From NCBI RefSeq assembly GCF_004028635.1, contig NZ_RQJW01000005.1:310001-374000 (forward strand): a stretch of DNA of 64,000 nucleotides. The letters run 5' to 3'. Below are positions 1 to 7,667 of the stretch, piece after piece. This DNA is from Streptomyces cyaneus. Lineage in GTDB: Bacteria > Actinomycetota > Actinomycetes > Streptomycetales > Streptomycetaceae. The position numbers and the translations under genes are program-made. Positions within the stretch are counted from its first letter, which is position 1. Each line of letters starts with the position of its first letter. The notes under the pieces were generated by a model, which worked only from the letters and a program-made list of their open reading frames with translations, was not told the origin of the DNA and did no database searches.

Positions 1-30
1 AGCAGGGGGCTCGTAGGCGCATACTGAGCC

Positions 31-252
31 ATGACAAAGTCTGCGGCACCCAAGCGTCACTTGCCCACCAGCCCCTTCAAGGCCCCGTCCGCACCGGCTC
101 CCAAGCACTTCGCCATAGACGACCAGGTCACACATGACGTGTACGGCCTCGGCCGGGTGGTCGGCATCGAGGACGGAATCGCGGCGCTCGTGGATTTCGG
201 CTCAACCCAGATGCGGATCTTGAGCCCGTACGCCAAGATGACCAAGCTCTAG
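31..252 (+). CDS. Small protein with CarD/UvrD-C-terminal-like tudor fold
   Basis: A 73-residue protein. The first ~30 residues are basic and Pro/Ala-rich and probably disordered. Residues ~31-65 carry the pattern VTHDVYGLGRVVGIEDG, seen in small SH3/tudor-like beta barrels at the C-terminus of UvrD/PcrA helicases and in CarD/Mfd RNA-polymerase-interacting domains (family knowledge). A role in contacting RNA polymerase or nucleic acid is inference. No strong Shine-Dalgarno precedes the ATG. The first base of the window is close, so upstream context is not visible. Short stand-alone proteins of this kind are common in actinomycetes and mostly uncharacterised. Confidence 0.72.
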   Translation: MTKSAAPKRHLPTSPFKAPSAPAPKHFAIDDQVTHDVYGLGRVVGIEDGIAALVDFGSTQMRILSPYAKMTKL

Positions 253-318
253 GACCGCTGTGCCCGGTCACGGCACACCAGGCCCCATCAGGGACCTGTA
301 ACGAAAGGCAGACCTCTC

Positions 319-507
319 ATCGACTCCACGTCGCTGTTCTCCGCTCCGGAAGGGCAACCCCGCCGTTCCACCGCAGTATCGCCGCCTCCGGCGACGAACC
401 CCTTCCATGCCCCGGACTTCGGAGAAGACGAGATCCTCTGGTCCGAGGTCGAGGATGCGCAGGAGCCCGCCCCGGGCCCGCATGCGGCGCGGCGCAAGGC
501 TGCCTAG
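319..507 (+). pseudogene. Start-less coding-like remnant in the 253-627 gap
   Basis: The 375-nt gap between the first gene and the reverse-strand operon holds an open frame ending at TAG 505-507. It has clear coding-type G/C third positions and a protein-like acidic, Pro-rich translation (LIDSTSLFSAPEG... DFGEDEILWSEVEDAQE... HAARRKAA). It is in the same frame as the preceding small gene, but that gene's TAG stop lies at 250-252 and no ATG, GTG or TTG lies between. It therefore looks like the C-terminal end of a lost or truncated gene, or a frame using a non-standard start. The rest of the gap shows nothing I recognise. Confidence 0.35.
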
Positions 508-627
508 CGGTGTTCTGACCGGCTCAGGCTGCGGCATTCCCTGAGGGTCGGATACGAAGGCCAGGATGTGAGGGGCTGCCTCGCGCGCCCCACACACACC
601 GTCACCCCGGCGCGCAGCCGAAGGTCG

Positions 628-987
628 TCAGCGTGCTGGAAAGAACACCGTGAGGCGTCCCCAAGCCGCCATCGCGGCCACCGCACACGGAACGATCCAC
701 CACAGCCGTAGCCAGCGGCGTGCGGCGGCCAAAACGGCGAGCGGTGCCGTGAGCAAGGCGAAGGAGAGCCCGAGCTTTCCGAACAGCCGGATGTGGTCGT
801 AAGCCTGGTGGTCCCAGGGGCCGAGCGGATTCGACAGATAGGCGATGCCCGTTGCGGCTCCCGCCACGAGGAAGCCGGTGACCAGCAGGACCGCGCACAC
901 GACACCCTTGGCCCGTGACGCCTGTGGCCGTCGTGACGGCTGTGGCTGTGGCGGTTGTGACGGCTGTGGTGCCTGCTGCACGGTCAT
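628..987 (-). CDS. Small membrane protein, third gene of WXG/transglycosylase operon
   Basis: A 119-residue protein. A Gln/Pro-rich cytoplasmic N-terminus (residues 1-27) is followed by about three hydrophobic segments (roughly 30-50, 70-88 and 95-112) containing LRLWWIVPCAVAAMAAW. Its ATG overlaps the stop of the upstream transglycosylase-domain gene by 4 nt (ATGA), so the two are very likely translationally coupled. No enzymatic motif is visible. By position it could be an accessory membrane factor or an immunity protein for the operon's exported protein. Immunity genes commonly sit directly downstream of peptidoglycan-targeting effectors, but that role is inference only. Confidence 0.7.
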   Translation of the reverse strand: MTVQQAPQPSQPPQPQPSRRPQASRAKGVVCAVLLVTGFLVAGAATGIAYLSNPLGPWDHQAYDHIRLFGKLGLSFALLTAPLAVLAAARRWLRLWWIVPCAVAAMAAWGRLTVFFPAR

Positions 988-2336
988 GACTCGAGTGCCT
1001 GCTTCGCGTCGTCCACGTCCCTGTCGAACTGGCGGCCGTATGCCTGGGCGTCATCGCTCCGGTAATAGGGGCCGCCGTTGTAGCGCGCTGCGAGCTCCTG
1101 CATCTGCGCCCTGGTCAGCTGCTCCGGCGGCACGTCGGCGAACTCGCTCTCGGCCTTGAGCTGGGCAAGGTACTCCGCTGCGATGTAGATGTTCTGGCCT
1201 GGGTCCTTGCTCGCGCTGACCACCTCCTCACGCTGTGCGTCGGTGAGGTTCTCCGGGTCGTAGCCGAGCACTTCGGCAGACCGGCGCACCTGGATGGCGA
1301 TCGGCCCCATGGAGGTCTGGTCCGCCTCTCCCATGCCGGGGAGGTGACGACGGACCCCGTAGGCGGCCTCGTCGATCCAGGAAGGGTCGCCTTCGACTTC
1401 CCGCCAGGCAATGCCCGCCAACATCTCGGGCGGCAACCCGGAGTTGTGCGCGGCATCGTTGATCAGCGCCTTGTTCCCCGAGATGTACTTGCGGCGGCCG
1501 GCGTCGTCGTCGGACGGCAGATACAGGTAGTGGTCCTGCGCGCCCGGCAGATGCGCGAGCCTGTCCCGAATGCGCTGCAGCGACGGCGAGACCGGGGTGT
1601 CGCTCGACGCCGTGGGGATCGAGTCGATCTTCATGCCGGTGCCGGGAAGCTGTGCGTTCGGGTTGCGGCTCGCGTCGCTCACTTCCTGGCGCAACGCGTC
1701 TACGGCGCCGGCCAGCAGGGCGGGGTAGTCGGCGTCTCCGCCGCGGAAGTCCGGCAGGGAACGCAAGGCTGCCCCTATCTCGTGCACGCAGTCCTCTCGG
1801 GCCGCGGACTCCACACGCTGGGCGTCGCCGTAGTGGTTCCTGGTGGCGTTGTAGTAGTGCTCGGCCTCTTCGCGGATCGCGTCCACGTCGACGGTGAGTT
1901 CTGCCGCCCAGTCGAGGAAACCGGTCGTGCCTCGCAGGTCCTCCCACTGATGCAGCGGTTCCGCAGCACGCGCGGTGGGAGTGATCGCGTGGGCTTCACG
2001 GGACATCACCTCGACCAGACGGTCTTCTGTGGTCCGCCCGCTCTTGAAGTGCCCCTTGGCCTGCTCGACAGCCGTGGCGTAGGCGTCCAGCGCCTTGCGT
2101 ACGCGGCTGAAGGCTGCCGAGAGGTGCTCCGCCAGGTCGAGCGCTTCCTTCAATCGTTTGCTGTAACGCTCCCGGTGTTCGCTCTCCCACTCGACCTTCC
2201 CGGCCTTGCGGAAGTCGTCGTCACACGAAGCCAGGAGGGTGTGCAGGCGGCCGTACTCGGCTGCGGTCCGTTCGATCAGCTGCGGGTTCGAGGCGTCGAG
2301 GAACTCCACGTCTGCGCGGTAGGCCATGGCGCTCAC
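984..2336 (-). CDS. WXG-like coiled coil + lytic transglycosylase-like domain protein
   Basis: About 450 residues. The start chosen is GTG at 2336, which overlaps the upstream stop (GTGA) and follows GAGGA by 4-5 nt; ATG 2327 is an alternative. Residues ~1-130 are helical and charged, with a Trp in the first helical hairpin (KVEWESEH) as in WXG100/LXG-type export modules. The last ~160 residues resemble a soluble lytic transglycosylase: PPEMLAGIAWREVEGDPSW places a Glu where the catalytic acid lies, followed by SMGPIAIQV and a late AARYNGGPYYR motif typical of SLT folds. There is no signal peptide, as expected for a type VII substrate. Likely role: a cell-wall-cleaving effector or remodelling enzyme exported with its WXG partner. 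The catalytic assignment rests on motif resemblance only. Confidence 0.72.
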   Translation of the reverse strand: MSAMAYRADVEFLDASNPQLIERTAAEYGRLHTLLASCDDDFRKAGKVEWESEHRERYSKRLKEALDLAEHLSAAFSRVRKALDAYATAVEQAKGHFKSGRTTEDRLVEVMSREAHAITPTARAAEPLHQWEDLRGTTGFLDWAAELTVDVDAIREEAEHYYNATRNHYGDAQRVESAAREDCVHEIGAALRSLPDFRGGDADYPALLAGAVDALRQEVSDASRNPNAQLPGTGMKIDSIPTASSDTPVSPSLQRIRDRLAHLPGAQDHYLYLPSDDDAGRRKYISGNKALINDAAHNSGLPPEMLAGIAWREVEGDPSWIDEAAYGVRRHLPGMGEADQTSMGPIAIQVRRSAEVLGYDPENLTDAQREEVVSASKDPGQNIYIAAEYLAQLKAESEFADVPPEQLTRAQMQELAARYNGGPYYRSDDAQAYGRQFDRDVDDAKQALES

Positions 2337-2674
2337 CGGTCCTCGGGCGCGACGTAACGCCCCTTGTCGAGCAGGTCGTCCATCGCGCGCTGCGCATCGG
2401 CGTCGGCCTTCACGTAGGCGTTTCCCGTCGACTGCAGCTTCGTTGAGAGGGCCGACAGCAACGTCACCAGGTCCCCGTACTGATCCTGCGCGTAGCGCGC
2501 GAAGTCCTCGACTGCTTCGGCTACTTGGGGATGCGCTCGCGGCACGCGGCACTGCGTGGCGTTCTCCCCGTCCATGCGCCCGGCGTACAGCAGTCCGGCC
2601 AGCTCGTTCAAGAGATGCGAACTGCCGTCCAAGGACTCTGCTCGTGCCGAGAACCCTCCAGGCCCCGTAGTCAT
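2333..2674 (-). CDS. WXG100/EspC-like small helical protein
   Basis: A 113-residue protein starting at ATG 2674, preceded by GGGGGAA. It has no signal peptide. It is helical, with hydrophobic heptads (SHLLNELAGLLYAGRMDGE; AVEDFARYAQDQYGDLVTLLSAL) and ends in a charged helix, the size and shape of the ESX/EspC-type partner proteins encoded before type VII effectors. It is the first gene of a three-gene reverse-strand operon joined by 4-nt overlaps. A heterodimer with the N-terminal helical hairpin of the next gene product is the expected arrangement; that is inference. No canonical WxG is seen, so EspC-like is the closer fit. Confidence 0.65.
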   Translation of the reverse strand: MTTGPGGFSARAESLDGSSHLLNELAGLLYAGRMDGENATQCRVPRAHPQVAEAVEDFARYAQDQYGDLVTLLSALSTKLQSTGNAYVKADADAQRAMDDLLDKGRYVAPEDR

Positions 2675-2754
2675 CGTTCCCCCGATGGTGACAATGATCG
2701 ATCGCGACCGTGAGCATGCCAGTTGCGGATGCAATCTGTCACGCGCCTGGGATA

Positions 2755-2789
2755 ACGTCCCCCTCACTTCCAGCGAGTGAGAGGGACGT
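2755..2789 (+). promoter_or_regulatory. Stem-loop enclosing the SD of the DUF3592 gene
   Basis: Arms 2755-2768 and 2776-2789 pair over 14 bp with one mismatch around a 7-nt loop. The 3' arm contains GAGGGA, the only Shine-Dalgarno for the GTG at 2791. The structure could block ribosome access, or at DNA level be an operator between the two divergent transcription units. Confidence 0.5.
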
Positions 2790-2790
2790 C

Positions 2791-3261
2791 GTGCAGGTTC
2801 AGGTGCGTGGGCGGGGGGCCCGTAAGTGGGTCGCGTTCGGGGCGATCGCGTTCGGGGCGGTGTTCCTGGTCGTCGGGTTGGTCCTGGCGGGGATGTCGGT
2901 GTCGTTCCTGATGGATGCGGAGCGTGCCCGGGGCACGGTGGTCGCGCTGGAGTGGCGGGACGACAACAGCGGCGCGTCCCGTAAGAAGAGGACGAACGAC
3001 GAGCCCGTGGCGTACCCGGTGGTCGAGTTCGCGTCGGCGGACGGCACGTCGAGGAGGTTCCGAAGCTCGACGGGTTCCAATCCACCGTCGTACGAGGAGG
3101 GTGAGCGGGTCGAGGTGCTCTACCGCCCCGACTCCCCCGAGGACGCACGGATCAACGGGTTCGCCTCGCTGTGGCTGCTGCCGCTGATCTTCGGTGGGAT
3201 CGGGCTGGTGATCGCGGGGGTCGGGACGGCCGTAGCCACGGCGAGGCGGTGGCGTTCCTAG
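2791..3261 (+). CDS. DUF3592-type membrane protein
   Basis: A 156-residue protein. The start chosen is GTG 2791 (SD GAGGGA); an in-frame codon at 2710 has no SD. It has two transmembrane helices, residues ~13-40 (FGAIAFGAVFLVVGLVLAG) and ~125-147 (LWLLPLIFGGIGLVIAGV), enclosing an extracytoplasmic beta domain with YPVVEFASADG and VEVLYRPDSPEDARI. These last motifs are the hallmark of DUF3592 (YxVVxF and V.VLYxPxxPxxArI). Function of the family is unknown. It is divergent from the WXG operon, sharing a ~115-bp intergenic region. Confidence 0.78.
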   Translation: MQVQVRGRGARKWVAFGAIAFGAVFLVVGLVLAGMSVSFLMDAERARGTVVALEWRDDNSGASRKKRTNDEPVAYPVVEFASADGTSRRFRSSTGSNPPSYEEGERVEVLYRPDSPEDARINGFASLWLLPLIFGGIGLVIAGVGTAVATARRWRS

Positions 3262-3286
3262 GCCGGGCGTTCCTGGGCCGGGCGTT
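3251..3286 (+). repeat. 15-bp tandem duplication over a stop codon
   Basis: GGCGTTCCTAGGCCG (3251-3265) is followed by GGCGTTCCTGGGCCG (3266-3280) and a partial GGCGTT. The first unit contains the TAG stop of the DUF3592 gene. Confidence 0.6.
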
Positions 3287-3301
3287 ACGAATCCGGCGCT
3301 G

Positions 3302-3442
3302 CTACAGGCCGATGTTGGTGAGGAAGATGTTCCAGTCGTCGCGGCCCATTTCACCAAGGCCGCTCAGGGCCGCGACCGGCACTGCGGACAGCATCAGCCC
3401 GGCGATGGCCACGGCCAGGGCGGCGACGACACGACGCTTCAC
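3302..3442 (-). CDS. Small secreted peptide
   Basis: A 46-residue peptide with a near-ideal start: GAGGAGGAACC immediately before GTG 3442. The sequence is almost entirely a signal peptide (KRRVVAALAVAIAGLMLSA VPVAALS), leaving a mature tail of about 20 residues, LGEMGRDDWNIFLTNIGL. I do not recognise a family. Possibilities are a short secreted signal peptide or a small membrane-anchored peptide. Confidence 0.55.
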   Translation of the reverse strand: MKRRVVAALAVAIAGLMLSAVPVAALSGLGEMGRDDWNIFLTNIGL

Positions 3443-3591
3443 GGTTCCTCCTCTACGGCGACAGCACCGACCACCCTGCTCCAAGCCGGCCGCCCCGCCT
3501 GCCAGACACGCTGCCCAGCCTGCGGATTCAGTCGCTCGGTGGCAGCGTCCCGCGCCGCCGACGGCGGGAGAGCCGTCAGCGAGACGGGGCC

Positions 3592-4539
3592 TCAGGCCGT
3601 GAGGTGCTCGACGGCCACGGCGGCGGCCTCCGCCCGGCGCCGGGCCTCGCGGACCTGCCGATCTGCCGTACGCACCCGGTCGCGCGCCGCCTGCTCGGCA
3701 GAGCGTGCCTGTCGTTGCTCGTCCCTGGCGCGTTGCAGTTCGGCGGTCAGATCGCTGACGCGCTGCTGCACCTGATCCAGGTGTTTCCTGGCCACGTCGG
3801 CCTCACGGCTCGCGCTCGCCGCCTCGTCCTCCCGCGCCCGTAGGTCCCGCGCGGCCTCGTCGGCGTCCTTGCGGGCTCGGGCGAGACGTCTGCGCCGGTC
3901 GGCGTCGGCCTTGCGGTCACGAGGAGCCGGTGGAGCCGGTGGAGCGGGTTCGGTCGGAGATGGTGCGGCGGGGGCGCGGCGGGAGGTCGCCTTCTCAGTG
4001 ACCGCGGGGAAGTCGGTAGCCCCGGGGAAGCCGGTGACGGCCGGGAAGTCGGTGGTCGCGCTGAAGGGCTTGCTGAGTCTGCCGCTCGCCCATTCCTGGG
4101 CGGCCCCGGGGTCTGCGAGGGCGGCGCGCAGGGTGTCTTCGACTTCGTGCCGGGCGGCGTCGCTGATCGGGTGGCCTGCCGACGCAGCCAGCTGCCCGGC
4201 TTGCCGGGACAGCGCGTTGATCAGGGTTCGTTGCCGGCGGCTGAGCTCGCGCAGCTGGGCGCCGTCCAGGTCGCGATGCGCCTGTCTCAGCCCCTCTCCG
4301 AGGCGGAGCAACGGTTCGACCTCGCTGTGGCGTTCGCGGACGAGGAGGTTGCTGGCCCAGGCCGACAGGCTCGGGCGCCGCAGCTTGGTGATCCGGTCTG
4401 CGAGGGCGCGATCACCGGCCGTGCGGGCCGCGGCCGCACGTGCGGCGCGGGCGGCGATGAATTCCTCCGGCCGCAGGCCGTACAGCTCGTCGGCGACACT
4501 GTCCAGACCGTCCAGGTCCCGGGCCCGTTCCCCGTCCAT
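3592..4539 (-). CDS. Coiled-coil protein of unknown function
   Basis: About 315 residues. The start chosen is ATG 4539 (MDGERARDLDGL), where the conserved-looking N-terminus begins; further upstream the translation loses coding character. Residues ~1-140 are helical (DELYGLRPEEFIAARAARAAAARTAGD). A Pro/Ala-rich linker with near-repeats of DFPAVTGFPGATDFPAV spans ~150-200. A long Arg/Glu/Ala coiled coil (RKADADRRRRLARARKDADEAARDLRAREDEAA...) runs to the C-terminus. No signal or membrane segment is seen. It is divergent from the SRPBCC gene at 4670. Confidence 0.68.
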   Translation of the reverse strand: MDGERARDLDGLDSVADELYGLRPEEFIAARAARAAAARTAGDRALADRITKLRRPSLSAWASNLLVRERHSEVEPLLRLGEGLRQAHRDLDGAQLRELSRRQRTLINALSRQAGQLAASAGHPISDAARHEVEDTLRAALADPGAAQEWASGRLSKPFSATTDFPAVTGFPGATDFPAVTEKATSRRAPAAPSPTEPAPPAPPAPRDRKADADRRRRLARARKDADEAARDLRAREDEAASASREADVARKHLDQVQQRVSDLTAELQRARDEQRQARSAEQAARDRVRTADRQVREARRRAEAAAVAVEHLTA

Positions 4540-4669
4540 CTGCGTCCCTCTCTGCGCCACAGAGACAGATATCGATTTTGTCATCTTTGGTGCATGTTCG
4601 CCCAAAGCCGGCCAGGCGCACACTGGAAGCAGCAGGTCATGCTTTATGAGCCGGACGTGGAGGTGGGCC

Positions 4670-5101
4670 ATGAGCACCCTCGAAGAACACGTCGATGTGG
4701 GAGTTCCGATCGACACGGCTTGGGAGAGCCTTCATCGGGTGGACGACTATCCGCGCTTCCTGGAGGGAGTGCGCGACGCCCGTACGGAAGCCGACGGCCG
4801 GGCGCATCTGGACGTAGAGGCCGGCGGGCGGGCCCGGGAGTTCGAGGCCGAGGTTTCCGATCGGGCGGGGGAACGTGTGCTGGAGTGGCGTACGACGGGC
4901 GCTCCTGACCTGGCGGGTTCCCTCTCGCTGCTGCCGATCGACCGGAACCGCACCCGTGTGCAGGCACGGCTCGAGTACGACCCCGGCATCGTCAGGGAGA
5001 CCTTCGGCGGGCCGAAGGGGTTCGCCCAGGCCAACGCCATCGAGCGGCTCGTCCGTAGCGATCTCGAACAGTTCAGGGAGTACGTGGAGCGGGGACGGTG
5101 A
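4670..5101 (+). CDS. SRPBCC (polyketide cyclase/START-like) protein
   Basis: A 143-residue protein starting at ATG 4670 behind GTGGAGGTGGGCC. The order MSTLEEHVDVGVPIDTAWESLHRVDDYPRFLEGV ... RVLEWRTTGAP ... GSLSLLPIDRNRTRVQARLEYDPG ... REYVERG is a single helix-grip SRPBCC domain. This superfamily binds hydrophobic ligands; members include polyketide cyclases and bacterial Coq10-like proteins. The specific ligand cannot be read from sequence. It stands alone, with its promoter in the 4540-4669 divergent gap. Confidence 0.8.
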   Translation: MSTLEEHVDVGVPIDTAWESLHRVDDYPRFLEGVRDARTEADGRAHLDVEAGGRAREFEAEVSDRAGERVLEWRTTGAPDLAGSLSLLPIDRNRTRVQARLEYDPGIVRETFGGPKGFAQANAIERLVRSDLEQFREYVERGR

Positions 5102-5116
5102 GCGGGCAGCCGCCGC

Positions 5117-6310
5117 TCACCCCCGGCCCAGGACCACCAGCCCGCCCTCCCCCGCATGGCGCAGGCTCGCCGCCGTCAGCGACAGGGTCACCGCGAGGGA
5201 CGCCACGGCCATCACCGTCATCGCCGTGGCCGCAGAGGTCAGTTGGGCCACGGAGCCCGCCAGCGCGGCGCTCACCCCCTGCATCGTGAGCATGCCGGCG
5301 CCGTGCAACCCCAGGGCGTGGCCGCTGAGTTCGTCCGGGGTCAGGGCCATCAGGCGCTCCTGCTGGACGAGACTCGCGCCGAAGCCGATCGAGGCCACGG
5401 TCACGGCGACGGCCGCCCACGGCAACGTCGGGCGCAGTGTGAAGAACAGGTACGGCAGGGCAAGGAGCACCAGCAGGGGTATGCCGAGGTGCGGGCGCAG
5501 CCGGGGCGGCAGCAGGCGGCCCACCGTCACGTCGCCGACGAACATCCCCAGCGCCGCGCAGGCGAACAACGTGCCCGCGGTGTCGGGGGCGTAGGCGACG
5601 TAGAGGGACTCACAGCCGACGACGAGGCCGTTGGGGATCCACAGGGCGAGGTAGACGTGGCGGCGGGGGCGGGAGGACCACAGCAGGGCGTTGCTGCGCC
5701 AGGTCGCCGCGACCGACGGGCGGCCCTGGGCGCGGGGCGGGCGCGGGGTCAGACCGAGACGCAGGACGGCGGCCGCCGCGAGGTAGAGGGCTGACGACAG
5801 CAGCAGCGACAGGCGTGGCGAGAGCAGCGCCACCAGCAGACCGCCCGTCGCGTATCCGACGATCTGGGCGATCCCGGCCATCATGTTGAAGACCGAACGC
5901 CCCAGCATGAAGCCGTCCTTGGAGAGGATCTCGTTCACCAGCCCCCAGCGCACTCCCCCGCCCAGCGACGCCACCAGGCCCTGGCCGAGGATCACGGCGA
6001 AGATCGCCCACAGGGGGAGGGCGGGCAACGCGAGGACGGCGGTGGTGGCGGCGAAGACGAGGGAGATGCCGGTCAGCGCGGACCGCGGGCGCAGCCGGTC
6101 GGCACCGGACAGCAGGAAGGTCGCGCCGAGCATCTGCGCCAGCGACGGGCCGAACATGCTCACCGCCGACAGCAGCGGTGACTCCGTCGCCCGGAACACG
6201 AGCGTGCCGAGGGCCAGGCCGCTGACCGTCTGGGCAAGGACGTTGGCGGAGGAGGCAAGGAACAGGGGCGTGAACTCCGGGGTGCGGAAGAGCTGTCGGT
6301 AGCTGCGCAT
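5117..6310 (-). CDS. MFS transporter
   Basis: A 397-residue protein starting at ATG 6310 (MRSYRQLFRTPEF), the usual N-terminus of this MFS subfamily. About 12 transmembrane segments are apparent, with short cytoplasmic loops such as GADRLRPRSALTG between TM2 and TM3 and a charged middle loop near RAQGRPSVA. It probably exports a drug or metabolite. It is divergent from a winged-helix regulator gene at 6405, the typical arrangement of a regulated efflux pump. Confidence 0.85.
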   Translation of the reverse strand: MRSYRQLFRTPEFTPLFLASSANVLAQTVSGLALGTLVFRATESPLLSAVSMFGPSLAQMLGATFLLSGADRLRPRSALTGISLVFAATTAVLALPALPLWAIFAVILGQGLVASLGGGVRWGLVNEILSKDGFMLGRSVFNMMAGIAQIVGYATGGLLVALLSPRLSLLLSSALYLAAAAVLRLGLTPRPPRAQGRPSVAATWRSNALLWSSRPRRHVYLALWIPNGLVVGCESLYVAYAPDTAGTLFACAALGMFVGDVTVGRLLPPRLRPHLGIPLLVLLALPYLFFTLRPTLPWAAVAVTVASIGFGASLVQQERLMALTPDELSGHALGLHGAGMLTMQGVSAALAGSVAQLTSAATAMTVMAVASLAVTLSLTAASLRHAGEGGLVVLGRG

Positions 6311-6348
6311 AGTCGGAGTCTGGGAGGGCCGGCGACAGGTCGTTATTG

Positions 6349-6366
6349 TTTCGCGCGGGGGCGAAA
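6349..6366. promoter_or_regulatory. Inverted repeat in MFS/regulator divergent promoter
   Basis: TTTCGC-gcgggg-GCGAAA lies between the divergent MFS (start 6310) and winged-helix regulator (start 6405), beside an AT-rich patch (cgttattg). It is a good candidate operator for the regulator. Confidence 0.4.
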
Positions 6367-6404
6367 GGTCGGCGTGGACCGGGAGGCCGGGGGGGCGGGG
6401 CGGC

Positions 6405-7658
6405 ATGGGCTGGTGGCAGATCAACGCCGACACGCTCGCCGGCAGCCGTTTCGTCCTCTCCCCGCTCGCCGAGACCTTCGCCGCGCTGAAGCTGCTGCAC
6501 TCGGGGCGGGCCGCGCACCCCGGTGAGCGCGCCTGGCTGGACGCGCACCGTCCCGCCTACCGGGCCCGCCTGGCCGCCGACCCGGTCACCGCGCACCTCG
6601 TCCGCGCCGGGCTCGGCAAGGACTGGATCGCCGACTTCCTCACCCCGACCCCGAGGGACCGCGAGCCCTTCGAGGAGGGCGTGGCACGGGTGCGCGCCGC
6701 CGACCCCGGCGAGGCCCGCGCCCACCTCACCGTCTCCCTCGCCGGCCCCCTCCCCGCCGTACTGGACCGGGACGACCTGCCCGCCCGTGCCGCCGCACTC
6801 CTGGAACACGTCTGGACCGAGGCCGTGCGTCCGGACTGGGACCGGCGCCGGCGCGTCCTGGAGGCCGATGTGGTGGCGCGGACGGCGCAGGTGAGCCGGG
6901 GCGGCTGGGCGGCCGTACTCGACTCGCTACGGCCCGGGCGCACGCGCTGGCTCGGCGACAACCGGCTCCAGGTGAACCTGCACGAGTACCCGCCCCGCGA
7001 GATCTCCGGCGCCGAACTCGTCTTCGTACCGGTCACACCGAAGGGCGGCTGGGTCTCCTGGGAGGAGCCCGACCGGTACGCCGTCATCTACTCGTGCGCG
7101 GGCGCACTCACCGACCCCGGCGCCCGGACGGTCCCCGCGAGCCTCGGCGCCCTGCTCGGGCCCGCGCGCGCCGCCGTGCTCGTACTCCTCGACTCCCCTG
7201 TCAGCACGACCCAGCTGGTCGCCGTGACCGGCCAGGGGCTGGGCTCGGTCGGGCGGCATCTGCGGGTGCTGCTGGACGCGGGGCTGGTGGAGCGGCGGCG
7301 GGCGGGGCGGTCAGTGCTGTATTCGCGTACGGCGGCCGGGGAGGTGCTCGTGAAGGCGGGCGGGGCCGGGGGGCCCGGCGGGCCGAGTGGGCCGGGTGGA
7401 CCGGGCGGGCTTGGCGGGCTTGGCGGGCTTGGCGGGGCCAACGGACCGGGCGGACCTGGCGGACCGGGCGGACCGGGCGGACCGGGCGGACCGGGCGGAC
7501 CTGGCGGGCCTGGGAGGACCAACGGACCTGGCGGGCCTGGCGGGCCTGGCGGGGCCAACGGACCGGGCGGACCTGGCGGACCGGGCGGGGCCGACGAGCC
7601 GGGCGGGGCCGACGGGCCGGGCGGACCCGCCCCAGGATCCGGCACCTACCGGAGCTAG
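6405..7658 (+). CDS. ArsR-type winged-helix regulator with collagen-like tail
   Basis: A 417-residue protein starting at ATG 6405 after GGGGCGG. The N-terminal ~200 residues contain a DUF5937-like helical region (ADTLAGSRFVLSPLAETFAALKLLH). A winged helix follows at ~245-310 (GPARAAVLVLLDSPVSTTQLV ... VGRHLRVLLDAGLVERRRAGRSVLYSRT), typical of ArsR repressors. From ~315 to ~410 the protein is almost wholly Gly-Gly-Pro/Gly-Gly-X repeats with interspersed Asn, Ala and Leu. ArsR homologues normally end shortly after the winged helix, so the ~95-residue tail is an add-on. It probably represses the divergent MFS gene. Confidence 0.82.
   Translation: MGWWQINADTLAGSRFVLSPLAETFAALKLLHSGRAAHPGERAWLDAHRPAYRARLAADPVTAHLVRAGLGKDWIADFLTPTPRDREPFEEGVARVRAADPGEARAHLTVSLAGPLPAVLDRDDLPARAAALLEHVWTEAVRPDWDRRRRVLEADVVARTAQVSRGGWAAVLDSLRPGRTRWLGDNRLQVNLHEYPPREISGAELVFVPVTPKGGWVSWEEPDRYAVIYSCAGALTDPGARTVPASLGALLGPARAAVLVLLDSPVSTTQLVAVTGQGLGSVGRHLRVLLDAGLVERRRAGRSVLYSRTAAGEVLVKAGGAGGPGGPSGPGGPGGLGGLGGLGGANGPGGPGGPGGPGGPGGPGGPGGPGRTNGPGGPGGPGGANGPGGPGGPGGADEPGGADGPGGPAPGSGTYRS
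7347..7641 (+). repeat. GC-rich minisatellite encoding Gly-Gly-Pro tail
   Basis: Degenerate 9-bp units (GGACCGGGC, GGGCTTGGC, GGACCTGGC) repeat ~30 times at the 3' end of the regulator gene. Unit variants are grouped in higher-order blocks: a block with a GGGGCCAACGGACC junction occurs at ~7434 and ~7551. The array is prone to slippage in steps of three codons, so tail length may vary between strains. Confidence 0.8.
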
Positions 7659-7667
7659 CATCCGCTT

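Noticed and set aside
7088..7645. Reverse-strand Pro/Gly repeat frame that looks collagen-like
   Set aside because: Mirror image of the forward Gly-Gly-Pro repeat; no start signal and the forward frame continues a recognisable regulator.
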